Assembly (NCBI GenBank): GCA_002344975.1
Contig: DDUV01000072.1
Location: 1 to 38,456, forward strand
Direction: 5' to 3'
Length of the DNA stretch: 38,456 nucleotides
Origin: Saprospiraceae bacterium UBA2329
Lineage (GTDB): Bacteria > Bacteroidota > Bacteroidia > Chitinophagales > Saprospiraceae
The notes below the pieces were generated by a model. The model did not search any database and was not told where the DNA came from. It saw only the letters and a list, made by a program, of their open reading frames with translations. Position numbers and translations under genes: made by a program. Below, piece after piece: positions 1-7,569 of this stretch. Each line of letters starts with the position of its first letter. The stretch's first letter is position 1.

Positions 1-504
1 TCTTTTGATGGCCCAGTCAAAACTCACTAAGGGGCGACTATTATTCATTCGATTCTCCAATTTGCTACAAAGCTAAGCTGTTTTTGCCGGTATCGCAAGT
101 GTTTTGCATCTGAAAAAAGTCGGCATCCGTTGCCGCGTACAGCGGGGGGAAGAATGGGCGCGAGCCGGTAGCATAGTCATGGCAGGCATTGTAGCGCTAC
201 CGGAACATTATCTTTACAGCAGCGCAGTCAACTATGCCGGAAATGCCGGCGTTTTAGAGGTAGAATGGATGGGATGCGACGGGGCTTGTTCCTCCGCAGT
301 TGGTGGGGGATTTGTAAATAGGAGTGTTTTCCGTTCAAGTCTGTCAGGAGACAGGGGTATAGGCGTCCCGGTCAGAGACACGGGACGAGCGATGATGTTT
401 TTTGTGGGGGGAAGACTGGGCGCAAGCGGGATAGTACCAAATTCAGGCTCAGAAAAAATGCTCGAATGTACACTGTCGTAAGTAGTTAAAACAAATTACT
501 AAAG
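1..504. other. Non-coding, repeat-rich left edge
   Basis: I see no convincing gene here. An open frame spans 104-481, but its sequence is largely made of copies of the dispersed repeat family that also lies at 21883-22390, so its openness is better explained by the repeats. The stretch holds a degenerate repeat end near 140-164, an 8-bp inverted repeat (CCGGTAGC 165-172 with GCTACCGG 196-203) and one long-form repeat at about 322-430. Positions 1-100 show nothing recognisable. Confidence 0.6.
322..430 (-). repeat. Long-form (~100 bp) dispersed repeat, left flank of AT-rich ORF
   Basis: On the plus strand this copy runs through a hairpin (CTGTC-AGGA-GACAG, 341-354), the block ATAGGCGTCCCGGTCAGAGA, a second hairpin with arms CGTCCCG and CGGGACG, then CGAGCGATGATG, a T run and GAAGACTGGGCGCAAGCGGG. 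The same order of blocks occurs in reverse orientation at 21883-22330. The GCGCAAGCGGG end points towards the ORF at 505. The copy at 938-993 on the other side of that ORF is in the opposite orientation, so the ORF sits between inverted copies. Confidence 0.75.
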
Positions 505-936
505 ATGCAAAACCTTGAAATGGTGTTTAAAGAATGTCATAAAATAAGTGTCATTCTAATGGAAGTATATCCTGACAAAAAATTTACTTTTGACACTGCC
601 TCAATGTCAACTTACGAAATTATTTTCAGAATTGATACTAATACCCTTATTTTTAATTATTTTCCTGAAAGATATGAACCGGAAGGAGTTATGTTTTATA
701 AGGGGTTACAGGTAAAATTTGGATTCAATGTTTCAATAAAATATTCCGTTAAACGCTTGCTTTCTTTTTTTGAAAATGATTGCAAATTATTTATAGATGA
801 TTACAGGACTCAGACTATTAGAGAGTCTTTAGAAAGCTTTGACAAACTTTTATCTTATATCCAACTAAATGAACATCAAAACTGGGAAGAAATGTACAAG
901 ATATATATTGAAAAAAATTATACTTGGCGATGGTAA
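505..936 (+). CDS. Hypothetical AT-rich protein (143 aa), orphan ORF between repeats
   Basis: I do not recognise this protein. It is 143 aa, rich in Lys, Asn, Ile, Phe and Tyr, with no signal peptide and no clear membrane segment. The N-terminal half alternates strand-like segments and the C-terminal half is helical and charged, ending in aromatic residues (YTWRW). Base composition is far more AT-rich than the neighbouring core genes, which suggests acquisition. It lies between two copies of the dispersed repeat in inverted orientation, and its stop codon TAA (934-936) falls within the first base pairs of the right-hand repeat (GGTAACCG). A small cytosolic immunity-like or phage-related protein is conceivable, but nothing proves a function. 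No Shine-Dalgarno is visible, as is normal in Bacteroidota. Confidence 0.6.
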   Translation: MQNLEMVFKECHKISVILMEVYPDKKFTFDTASMSTYEIIFRIDTNTLIFNYFPERYEPEGVMFYKGLQVKFGFNVSIKYSVKRLLSFFENDCKLFIDDYRTQTIRESLESFDKLLSYIQLNEHQNWEEMYKIYIEKNYTWRW

Positions 937-993
937 CCGCTCGCGCAGAGTCTTCTCTCATCCAGAAAATAAAAAACACCATCGCTGGTAACC
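932..993 (+). repeat. Short-form dispersed repeat, right flank of AT-rich ORF
   Basis: The element reads CCGCTCGCGCAGAGTCTTC, then TCTCATCCAG, an A-rich stretch and CACCATCGCTGGTAACCGG. It matches, in reverse complement, the copy at 19438-19500 (CCAGCGATTGTG, T run, GGATGAGGGAAGACTCTG, GCCAGCGGG). It is bordered by the same 8 bases, GGTAACCG, at 932-939 and 986-993, which could be a target duplication or part of the unit. It starts exactly at the stop codon of the upstream ORF and cuts into the 3' end of a small minus-strand ORF. Confidence 0.65.
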
Positions 994-1116
994 GGTCTCT
1001 GATAACATACTGAAAAACAAATCATCCTGCTCCCCAAGTACCCGCGCCTCCTCCTCCTCGCTGATGGCAGCAATCAGCGCAATGACCGGAATGGCGATGC
1101 CTAAAAACCACCTCAA
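958..1116 (-). CDS. Small ORF (52 aa), possibly truncated by repeat
   Basis: This small frame begins at a TTG that overlaps the TGA stop of the upstream barrel-protein gene (shared bases TTGA, 1113-1116), an arrangement typical of translational coupling. It encodes a hydrophobic N-terminus (RWFLGIAIPVIALIAAIS) that could form one membrane segment, followed by an acidic stretch (EEEEARVLGEQDD). The last dozen codons lie inside the dispersed repeat at 932-993, so the original 3' end may have been replaced when the repeat arrived. It is too short for a confident call. The alternative is that it is a degraded remnant of a longer membrane protein. Confidence 0.35.
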   Translation of the reverse strand: MRWFLGIAIPVIALIAAISEEEEARVLGEQDDLFFSMLSETGYQRWCFLFSG

Positions 1117-1817
1117 TCTATGTAATACCTCCCCACTACACAGAAGTAATCGCCGATATGCGGCAGTACGAAGAACTCATCTTTGCCGTCGAAACGGGCC
1201 GTAATGCCGGTATCGTAGAGCGGGAAGGGCGTGATGCAATACGAGATGCCGACCATCCAGCCGCCTTTGGCGCGGTTTCTGAAATCCAATCCGGCGGTGG
1301 TGAGCGAGGCGGGCACCGAAAAGGCGCGTTTGCGGGCGAACACATCGAGGATACCGTCGCGTACGCGGAGATTGCTGGGCAGCGACTGCATGTTCACACC
1401 GGTAGCCACTACAAGGCGGGCGCGGTTGCCGACGGGCTGGTAATAAGCCATTTGCAGCGGTATCTCGTAGATGGTGGTATTGAGTTGGATGGAAGGTCGC
1501 GTGGCGCCGTCGCTCACTGCGACCTCATAATTGCGCATCAACAACATAAGCCCGCCCTGCAACTCGAAGCGCTTGCCCAACTGAAACGTGGCCATGCCGC
1601 CAAACTGTACGCCTACATCGGCGCGGATGGAGTAAGTGAATCCATTATTCACCGCCTCATTGCTGCGCACCCGAAACAGACGGCTGGGAAAGATGGCGCC
1701 GGCTTGCAGGCCGAAATTGACGGTCTGTTCTTTATTGGCGGCAGTGCTTTGCGCCGCAGCACTACCGGCTCCGAGCAAGAGTAGCAAAAGACAAAAAGCG
1801 GAACAATTGCGATTCAT
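1113..1817 (-). CDS. Outer-membrane beta-barrel protein (PorT/OmpW-like porin family)
   Basis: The 234-aa product starts with a signal peptide (NCSAFCLLLLLLGAGSAAAQ) ending in a typical Ala-x-Ala-Gln cleavage region. The rest alternates short amphipathic strands with Gly and aromatic residues (VNFGLQAGAIFPSRL, VGVQFGGMATFQLGKRFELQ) and ends near an aromatic residue (VVGRYYID), the pattern of a small outer-membrane barrel. This fits the outer-membrane beta-barrel domain common in Bacteroidota; the substrate or partner cannot be told. It is transcribed away from the SRAP gene at 2050, with a long inverted repeat in the shared upstream region. The next frame downstream (958-1116) overlaps its stop. 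Confidence 0.75.
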   Translation of the reverse strand: MNRNCSAFCLLLLLLGAGSAAAQSTAANKEQTVNFGLQAGAIFPSRLFRVRSNEAVNNGFTYSIRADVGVQFGGMATFQLGKRFELQGGLMLLMRNYEVAVSDGATRPSIQLNTTIYEIPLQMAYYQPVGNRARLVVATGVNMQSLPSNLRVRDGILDVFARKRAFSVPASLTTAGLDFRNRAKGGWMVGISYCITPFPLYDTGITARFDGKDEFFVLPHIGDYFCVVGRYYID

Positions 1818-1881
1818 TTTGAGAAAATTTCAGGTTGCTTTGGGTGATGTGCGCAGTATAAAAAAGTGAGTTTGGGCAGGT

Positions 1882-1933
1882 TAGTGAAGGGGTGACTCTG
1901 CCAGAATTACAGTCCGCATTCACCCCTTCACTA
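1882..1933. repeat. Perfect 14-bp inverted repeat in divergent intergenic region
   Basis: TAGTGAAGGGGTGA (1882-1895) pairs perfectly with TCACCCCTTCACTA (1920-1933) around a 24-nt loop. It lies between the starts of two divergent genes, so it is not placed as a terminator for either. It could be a protein-binding site, an mRNA-leader structure or a remnant of a small mobile element. Confidence 0.7.
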
Positions 1934-1998
1934 CTCATAGAAACTTAACTGTACAGCGCGCAAAATTGCACTTTTCTTCCCGTATCAATTGCGTTTAT

Positions 1999-2006
1999 TA
2001 CCTTTG
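1999..2006 (+). promoter_or_regulatory. Putative -7 box (TACCTTTG) upstream of the SRAP gene
   Basis: TACCTTTG matches the Bacteroidota sigma-A -7 consensus TAnnTTTG and lies 43 nt upstream of the start at 2050. At the expected spacing upstream only TTC is found instead of TTG, so the -33 element is imperfect. Confidence 0.4.
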
Positions 2007-2049
2007 ACACCGGCATCATCCGGATTTGTAAACTCATAAACAGCGGAAA

Positions 2050-2727
2050 ATGTGCGGCAGATTTTCATTTTCGACCACAAAAGAAAAAGTACACGAGCAA
2101 CTCGGCGACATAGACACGGGGGTAAACCTGCGCGAGAGCTTCAATATTGCGCCCACACAACACGCTTATGTCATCACGAATGAAGCACCGGCCCGCCTTC
2201 AATACATTACCTGGGGCCTCATTCCGCATTGGTCGAACGACGGGGCCAACGCCGGCAAGCTCATCAATGCCCGTTCGGAGGGCATCGCTGCCAAGCCTTC
2301 TTTCCGATTGCCCATTCGCAAGCGCCGTTGCTTAGTGCTGGCCGACAGTTTTTACGAGTGGCGCACCGAGGCCGACCGCCGCGTGCCGATGCGCATTTTT
2401 ATGAAAAACGGCGACCTGCTCGTCATGGGCGGCATCTGGGATGTGTGGTATCACGGAGACTATGCCGTGAAGAGTTTTTCCATCATCACTACCGAGCCGA
2501 ACACAGATATGGCCTTGGTACACAATAGAATGCCGCTGATTTTGCACACTGCCGAACAGCAAGAGCAATGGCTGGCAGAACCCGACCTTGACACGGTATT
2601 GGCCATGATGCAGCCGCTGCCCGATGGATTGCTGGGCATGTATCAGGTGAGCGAATTGGTCAATTCGGTGAAAAGCAACGGCCCCGAATTGCACCGCCCG
2701 ACACCCGGAACCCCTACTTTGTTTTGA
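2050..2727 (+). CDS. SRAP-family protein (SOS response-associated peptidase, YedK/HMCES type)
   Basis: This 225-aa protein belongs to the SRAP family, whose members form a covalent thiazolidine link to abasic sites in single-stranded DNA and so shield them. The catalytic cysteine must be residue 2 after removal of Met, and the sequence begins MCGRF, which fixes the start. Other family residues are present: N73 in NARSE, E77, E103 in FYEW, and H158 in HNRMP. Length is typical. The next gene, an Omp85-like protein, begins 1 nt after the stop, so the two are probably co-transcribed although functionally unrelated. The DNA-protection role is inferred from the family. Confidence 0.95.
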   Translation: MCGRFSFSTTKEKVHEQLGDIDTGVNLRESFNIAPTQHAYVITNEAPARLQYITWGLIPHWSNDGANAGKLINARSEGIAAKPSFRLPIRKRRCLVLADSFYEWRTEADRRVPMRIFMKNGDLLVMGGIWDVWYHGDYAVKSFSIITTEPNTDMALVHNRMPLILHTAEQQEQWLAEPDLDTVLAMMQPLPDGLLGMYQVSELVNSVKSNGPELHRPTPGTPTLF

Positions 2728-2728
2728 G

Positions 2729-4138
2729 ATGCAGCGAATTTTGTCCATATCTGCCTTCGTCTGGATTTTTTGCTGGAGCGCCACCGCCCAAACCGACAGC
2801 CTGTGCTACATCGGCGAAATCAGCATTACAGGCAACAAGCGCACCAAAGACGCCATCATACTGCGCGAAATGCAAGTGCGCACAGGTGATACGCTGCCAT
2901 TGGATCAACTGCCCCGCCTGTTGGAAGAAAGCCGCCTGATGTTGGTCAACACAGCCTTGTTTACCAAAGTGGACATTTACTATAAAGACTGGGAGGCCCG
3001 CAACAACAGGGTGCATATACGCGTGGAGGTGGATGAATCGTGGTACATTTATCCGGTACCGGTATTCGATCTGGCCGACCGAAATTTCAATGTGTGGTGG
3101 GTAGAACAAAAACGATCTTTGCAGCGGGTCAACTACGGATTGGACTTCAGCCACACCAATTTCAGCGGCAACAACGACCCCCTGAAAGCAAAAATACAGT
3201 TTGGTTACACCCGAAAATACAATCTCAGATACACCCTGCCTTTCATCAACAGAAAAAAGACGCTGGGCATTTATTCCTACATTGAGTATGCCCAAAACCG
3301 CGAGGTCAACTATGCCACCGAAGGCAATAAACAGCTCTTTTTCAGGCTCGAAGACCGCTTTATTTCCCAAAGATTCCGCACACAGTTGGGACTCAACTAC
3401 CGCCCCGGCGCACGCACTTTTCACTATGCAGAACTGGGTTTTCACCAAAACAGAATAGACCCCATTGTAGCCGACAGCCTCAATCCAGGCTTCTTCCTCG
3501 ACGGCAGGCACCTGCAACGTTATTTTTCGTTCAAATACGAATTCACCCGCGATTTCCGCGACATCCGCGCATACCCGCTCAATGGCCACTACCTCCGGGC
3601 CGGCCTGCTCAAAGACGGCCTCGGCATCTTTTCCGACCGCAACGCGCTGACATTTACCATCCGGTACGAGCGCTATTTGCCGGCCAAAGGCAGGTGGAGC
3701 GCAGCCCTTATGGCCGACAGCAAGTACTCCCTCATCCGGCAGCAACAACCCTACAACGACAACCGTGCTTTGGGTTTCGGACAAGTGTATCTGCCGGGCT
3801 ACGAATACTATATCGCCGATGGTCCCGACATGCTGCTGCTTCGCTCGCTTTTTCGTTTCAAACTCATAGACCGAACGCTGAAGTTTGGAAAATGGGTACC
3901 TTTGGAATCTTACCGGCAGATACCCTTCAAAGCTTATGTGGCCATGAATGCGGGCTGGGCCTACATCAATGATCCGTTTGCAAGCCGCATCGGCAATCCG
4001 CTCAACAACAGGCCCTTGTGGGGCGGCGGACCAGCTTTGCACCTCGTATTTTTTTACGACAAAGTGCTGCTGATAGAATACAGTTTCAACCATCTCGGCG
4101 AAAAAGGCTTATTTTTACACCTCAACATGAATATCTGA
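2729..4138 (+). CDS. Omp85/BamA-superfamily outer-membrane protein with one POTRA domain
   Basis: A signal peptide (residues 1-21, ending SATAQ) is followed by a POTRA-like domain (about 27-110, ISITGNKRTKDAIILREM) and a long region of alternating strands with Tyr/Phe-rich turns that resembles a C-terminal 16-stranded barrel. At 469 aa it is shorter than BamA (which has five POTRA domains) and similar to single-POTRA Omp85 relatives widespread in Bacteroidota. It is probably an outer-membrane insertase or translocase-like protein; the client is unknown. It starts 1 nt after the SRAP stop, and its TGA overlaps the ATG of nadK by one base, so it sits in an operon. Confidence 0.85.
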   Translation: MQRILSISAFVWIFCWSATAQTDSLCYIGEISITGNKRTKDAIILREMQVRTGDTLPLDQLPRLLEESRLMLVNTALFTKVDIYYKDWEARNNRVHIRVEVDESWYIYPVPVFDLADRNFNVWWVEQKRSLQRVNYGLDFSHTNFSGNNDPLKAKIQFGYTRKYNLRYTLPFINRKKTLGIYSYIEYAQNREVNYATEGNKQLFFRLEDRFISQRFRTQLGLNYRPGARTFHYAELGFHQNRIDPIVADSLNPGFFLDGRHLQRYFSFKYEFTRDFRDIRAYPLNGHYLRAGLLKDGLGIFSDRNALTFTIRYERYLPAKGRWSAALMADSKYSLIRQQQPYNDNRALGFGQVYLPGYEYYIADGPDMLLLRSLFRFKLIDRTLKFGKWVPLESYRQIPFKAYVAMNAGWAYINDPFASRIGNPLNNRPLWGGGPALHLVFFYDKVLLIEYSFNHLGEKGLFLHLNMNI

Positions 4139-5022
4139 TGCAAGTAGCGGTTTTCGGCAAGGTAGTCAAGGAAGCAGATTTGCCCTGCATTCAGTCGCTG
4201 TTCGATGCCCTGCACGAAGAGAACATCAATGCTTTCGTCTTCCGGGCTTATTTGGATCAGCTCAAAGGAAAAATCGTTTTCAGGCGGGATGTGGGCGTTT
4301 TTGAAAACCACAGAGATTTCATTGTCAGGCCATTAGACTACTGCATCACCTTAGGCGGCGACGGCACTATATTGGCAGCTATTCAATACACCCGCGACAA
4401 CAAGGTACCGATTTTGGGCATCAATCTGGGGCGCCTCGGTTTTCTGGCGGGCATCGAAAAGCGGCGCATCAGCCAGGCCATCGGGTTGCTGAAACGCGGT
4501 ATGTACGAGGTAGAACACCGCAGCCTCCTCTATCTGGAGTCCAATTTGCCGCTTTTCGGCGACACGCCCTTTGCGCTCAACGATTGCACGCTCCTCAAGC
4601 GCGACACTTCTTCCATGATTACCATCCACGCCTTTATCAACGGCGCGTACCTCAATTCCTATTGGGCCGACGGGGTCATTGTAGCCACGCCCACCGGTTC
4701 CACGGGGTACTCGCTCAGTTGCGGAGGTCCCATCATCTTTCCCAACTCCAACTCCTTCGTTATCACGCCCGTATCGCCGCACAACCTCAACGTGCGGCCC
4801 ATTGTCATTTCAGATGATTCGGTCATTTCGTTCGAGGTGGAAGGCCGGGCCGAGAGTTTTCTTTGCACGCTGGATTCGCGTTCGGAGTCCATCACTTCGG
4901 CGCATCAGTTGGCCATCCGAAAAAACGATTTCGACATTCAACTCATCCGAATTCCCGGCGCCGGATTTTTGGAAACCATGCGCGAAAAGCTGAATTGGGG
5001 TGCGGATAAGAGGAATGATTAG
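4138..5022 (+). CDS. nadK: NAD kinase
   Basis: This is ATP-dependent NAD kinase (294 aa), making NADP+ from NAD+ in the cytosol. The catalytic GGDGT motif is at residues 73-77 (D75), followed by GINLGRLGFLAG and the substrate motif TPTGSTGYSLSCGGP. The usual NE pair is ND here (ALNDCTLL), a mild variation. The frame is open further upstream, but the ATG at 4138 is chosen because it overlaps the preceding stop (TGATG) and matches the family's N-terminus (MQVAVFGKVV). The cyclase-family gene follows 42 nt downstream. Confidence 0.95.
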   Translation: MQVAVFGKVVKEADLPCIQSLFDALHEENINAFVFRAYLDQLKGKIVFRRDVGVFENHRDFIVRPLDYCITLGGDGTILAAIQYTRDNKVPILGINLGRLGFLAGIEKRRISQAIGLLKRGMYEVEHRSLLYLESNLPLFGDTPFALNDCTLLKRDTSSMITIHAFINGAYLNSYWADGVIVATPTGSTGYSLSCGGPIIFPNSNSFVITPVSPHNLNVRPIVISDDSVISFEVEGRAESFLCTLDSRSESITSAHQLAIRKNDFDIQLIRIPGAGFLETMREKLNWGADKRND

Positions 5023-5064
5023 AGGCCGGATACTTTGTTTCAATAAAAATTCCAAACCAATACC

Positions 5065-5826
5065 ATGCCCGCCATCGAACTCTCGCACCTCGGAAAGCGC
5101 TACGCCGCCAAGCTCGACCAAGCGCTCGACATCTCCATTCCTTTGTCGGAAGGCCCCGATACCGTCAACTGCTTCTACGCGCCGTTCATGGAAACTGCTC
5201 CGGTGCGCATGGGCAGTTTTGTCGGTTCGGTGAAAGAAGGGGGGCCGGTCAATTTTTTCAACGTCCGCCTCAATCCGCACGGCAACGGCACGCACACCGA
5301 ATGTGTGGGCCACATAGCGCCCGAACATTTTTCGCTCAATGACTGCCTCACCAATTTCCATTTTATAGCCAAACTGCACAGCGTCTTGCCGCAAATGCAG
5401 CCCGACGGCGACCGCGTGGTCATGCGCGAGCAATTGGAAGACACCCTGATGCCCGGCGAGGCGGAAGCCTACATCCTGCGCACCCTGCCCAACGCAACCG
5501 ATAAATGCCGCCGTCATTACTCAGGAACCAACCCGCCTTACCTGCATCCTGATGCGGTGCGTTGGCTGCGCGAGGCCGGCGTGAAGCACCTTTTGCTCGA
5601 TTTGCCTTCGGTGGACCGAGAGGAAGACGGGGGGCAATTGGCTGCGCACAAAACTTTTTGGAATTTTCCGCAGGCGCCGCGCATAGATGCTACGATAACA
5701 GAGCTTATTTTTGTAAACAATTTCATCCCGGATGGATTATACTTGCTCAACTTGCAAATTACTTCCATCCAATTGGATGCTTCACCGTCCAAACCTGTCT
5801 TGTATGCTTTAGAATTGTTGAATTGA
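5065..5826 (+). CDS. Cyclase-family metal-dependent hydrolase (kynurenine formamidase-like)
   Basis: The 253-aa protein carries the cyclase/KynB-type metal-binding motif HGNGTHTE (residues 72-79), a downstream YSGTNPPYLHPDAVRWL segment and LLDLPSVDREEDGG, as in Pfam family Cyclase (PF04199). KynB hydrolyses N-formylkynurenine, but no other kynurenine-pathway genes are present, so the substrate is open. No signal peptide is seen, so it is likely cytosolic. Its stop overlaps the start of the next gene by one base (TGATG), which argues for co-translation with the membrane protein that follows. Confidence 0.8.
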   Translation: MPAIELSHLGKRYAAKLDQALDISIPLSEGPDTVNCFYAPFMETAPVRMGSFVGSVKEGGPVNFFNVRLNPHGNGTHTECVGHIAPEHFSLNDCLTNFHFIAKLHSVLPQMQPDGDRVVMREQLEDTLMPGEAEAYILRTLPNATDKCRRHYSGTNPPYLHPDAVRWLREAGVKHLLLDLPSVDREEDGGQLAAHKTFWNFPQAPRIDATITELIFVNNFIPDGLYLLNLQITSIQLDASPSKPVLYALELLN

Positions 5827-6503
5827 TGCCGTACTTACAACCGACATATCATTCCAAGCTCTACCGCGATTTCAGGAGCATTGATGCCTCCGCCTGGCGA
5901 GACATCATCCACTTTTTTGAGCGCCGCGAAACGGACATCCGCGCTCTTGATTTCGACGAATACTTCGAGCTGCTGTATGCTTATGTCAACGCCTTGTTTG
6001 AGGTGGGCGCCTACCAAAAACACTTGGTCATGGTGGACGAAGTCATTGAGGCGGCGATATGCCACAACATCCACACCTACAAACAGGAAGACATTTTCAA
6101 AAAATCCCTTTTCCGCAAAGCCGCTTCTCTGTACAACACCTCCGACTACCACCACGCCGAACATATTCTGCGCGAATTGGTGCGCATGGACCCCGACTAC
6201 CGCGATGCCGTATCTTTCCTCAAAAAGTGCTTCCGAAGCATACACTTCCGCTCTTTGCAGGTGTTTCGGGCAGCGGGCATATTGTTTTTTCTGACGGCGG
6301 CCTTAGTCATAAGTATCGAAGTGTTGTTCGTACGGCCTTTCTACGCCCGATATGCCGACTGGGTAGAAACCGTGCGTATGCTGCTGTTCGGGGCCGGCCT
6401 CGGCGCGCTCACATTGGGCGAGCTTTGGCATCGCTGGCTGGCGCATCGCCGCATAGAGGCATTCGTGGCCGACAACCGGAAGCGCAAAACGAGCATGCAA
6501 TAG
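5826..6503 (+). CDS. Hypothetical membrane protein with helical TPR-like N-terminus
   Basis: The start at 5826 overlaps the stop of the cyclase gene; the frame is open further upstream but only inside that gene. The product (225 aa) begins with about 140 residues of amphipathic helices (YFELLYAYVNALFEVGAYQK, KAASLYNTSDYHHAEHILRE) resembling a tetratricopeptide-type helical repeat. Two membrane segments follow (ILFFLTAALVISIEVLFV and MLLFGAGLGALTLGELW), then a basic tail (NRKRKTSMQ). I do not recognise a named family. It is probably an inner-membrane protein with a cytosolic helical domain, co-expressed with the upstream genes. Confidence 0.75.
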   Translation: MPYLQPTYHSKLYRDFRSIDASAWRDIIHFFERRETDIRALDFDEYFELLYAYVNALFEVGAYQKHLVMVDEVIEAAICHNIHTYKQEDIFKKSLFRKAASLYNTSDYHHAEHILRELVRMDPDYRDAVSFLKKCFRSIHFRSLQVFRAAGILFFLTAALVISIEVLFVRPFYARYADWVETVRMLLFGAGLGALTLGELWHRWLAHRRIEAFVADNRKRKTSMQ

Positions 6504-6559
6504 CTATGAATTTGCCGTATTTTGTGCGAACTTTACGGCTCACTTCAAGCGCTCTCCGT

Positions 6560-7492
6560 ATGAAAAAAATGCACCTTTGGTTTTTCGCAGCATCATGCGC
6601 CCTCCTCGCTATTTCGGCGCAAGCCCAAACGCCCGCCGTCTCTGCCGGCCGGATAGAGCGCCACGAGCAGTTTCCCTCACAATTCGTCTCTGCCCGAAAT
6701 GTGGACGTCTGGTTGCCGGAAGGCTACTCGCCCCGCAAAAAGTACGCCGTACTGTACATGCACGACGGGCAGATGCTCTTCGACGGCGCGGGCACCTGGA
6801 ACAAACAGGAATGGCAGGTGGACGAAATAGCGGGCAAACTCCTCGCGGAAGGTAAAATACGCGATTGCATCGTCGTCGGAATCTGGAACGGCGGGCAGGG
6901 ACGGCATACCGAGTATTTCCCGCAGAAGCCTTTTGAACAACTCTCCGCTCAGGAAAAAGAGCTGGTGTTTTCGGCAGTCAGGAGCAACGGTCAGCAGGTT
7001 TTCAACAGCGACCTGCTGCAATCCGACAAGTACCTGAAATTTCTGACAACAGAGCTAAAACCCTTTATTGACAAGCAATATGCCACGCGCAAAGATCGCA
7101 AAAACACCTTCATTGCCGGCAGCAGCATGGGCGGCCTCATCTCCATGTACGCTATCTGCGAATACCCGAAAGTGTTCGGCGGAGCGGCCTGTATTTCCAC
7201 CCATTGGCCGGGCATTTTCGCCATCGAAAACAATCCGGTGCCGGGCGCATTTTTGCAATACCTGAAAACACATCTGCCCGACCCGAAAACGCATCTTATG
7301 TATTTCGATCACGGCGATCAAACCTTAGATGCGCTGTACCCGCCGTATCAGGCGCAAGCCGATGTGATCCTGAAAGCAGGAGGTTACGGCGTCAAAAATC
7401 TGTTGTCGCAGGCTTTTCCCGGCGAAGACCACTCGGAGCGCGCATGGGCCGGGCGGCTGCATATTCCACTGGTGTTTTTGCTGGGGAGGTGA
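6560..7492 (+). CDS. Secreted esterase, alpha/beta-hydrolase fold (Fes/IroE-like esterase family)
   Basis: The start at 6560 gives a clean signal peptide (KKMHLWFFAASCALLAISAQAQ); an earlier ATG at 6506 in the same frame would put unusual residues in front of it. The mature protein has the putative-esterase pattern: VDVWLPEGYSPRKKYAVLYM, the dipeptide HDGQ, the nucleophile elbow GSSMGG, and a late acidic-His region (FDHGDQTLD, FPGEDHSERAW). It likely hydrolyses an ester, possibly a siderophore or acyl ester, in the periplasm or at the surface; the substrate cannot be told. Length (310 aa) is normal for the family. Confidence 0.85.
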   Translation: MKKMHLWFFAASCALLAISAQAQTPAVSAGRIERHEQFPSQFVSARNVDVWLPEGYSPRKKYAVLYMHDGQMLFDGAGTWNKQEWQVDEIAGKLLAEGKIRDCIVVGIWNGGQGRHTEYFPQKPFEQLSAQEKELVFSAVRSNGQQVFNSDLLQSDKYLKFLTTELKPFIDKQYATRKDRKNTFIAGSSMGGLISMYAICEYPKVFGGAACISTHWPGIFAIENNPVPGAFLQYLKTHLPDPKTHLMYFDHGDQTLDALYPPYQAQADVILKAGGYGVKNLLSQAFPGEDHSERAWAGRLHIPLVFLLGR

Positions 7493-7538
7493 AATTTTTA
7501 TGCGATGCGCAATTCGGCGCAGAGCCGACCAAATCCCT

Positions 7539-7546
7539 TACCTTTG
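7539..7546 (+). promoter_or_regulatory. Putative -7 box (TACCTTTG) upstream of pyrophosphatase
   Basis: TACCTTTG fits the Bacteroidota -7 consensus and lies 23 nt upstream of the pyrophosphatase ATG. No TTG is present at the expected -33 distance. Confidence 0.4.
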
Positions 7547-7569
7547 TCGCCTCAAACAACCAATGAATA

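Noticed and set aside
104..481. Open frame of 125 codons at the left edge
   Set aside because: Most of it is dispersed-repeat sequence that recurs at 21883-22386, where it also gives open frames in another direction; composition and content are not protein-like.
2714..4093. Minus-strand frame of 459 codons
   Set aside because: Antisense to the Omp85-like gene, which has a signal peptide, POTRA domain and tight operon spacing.
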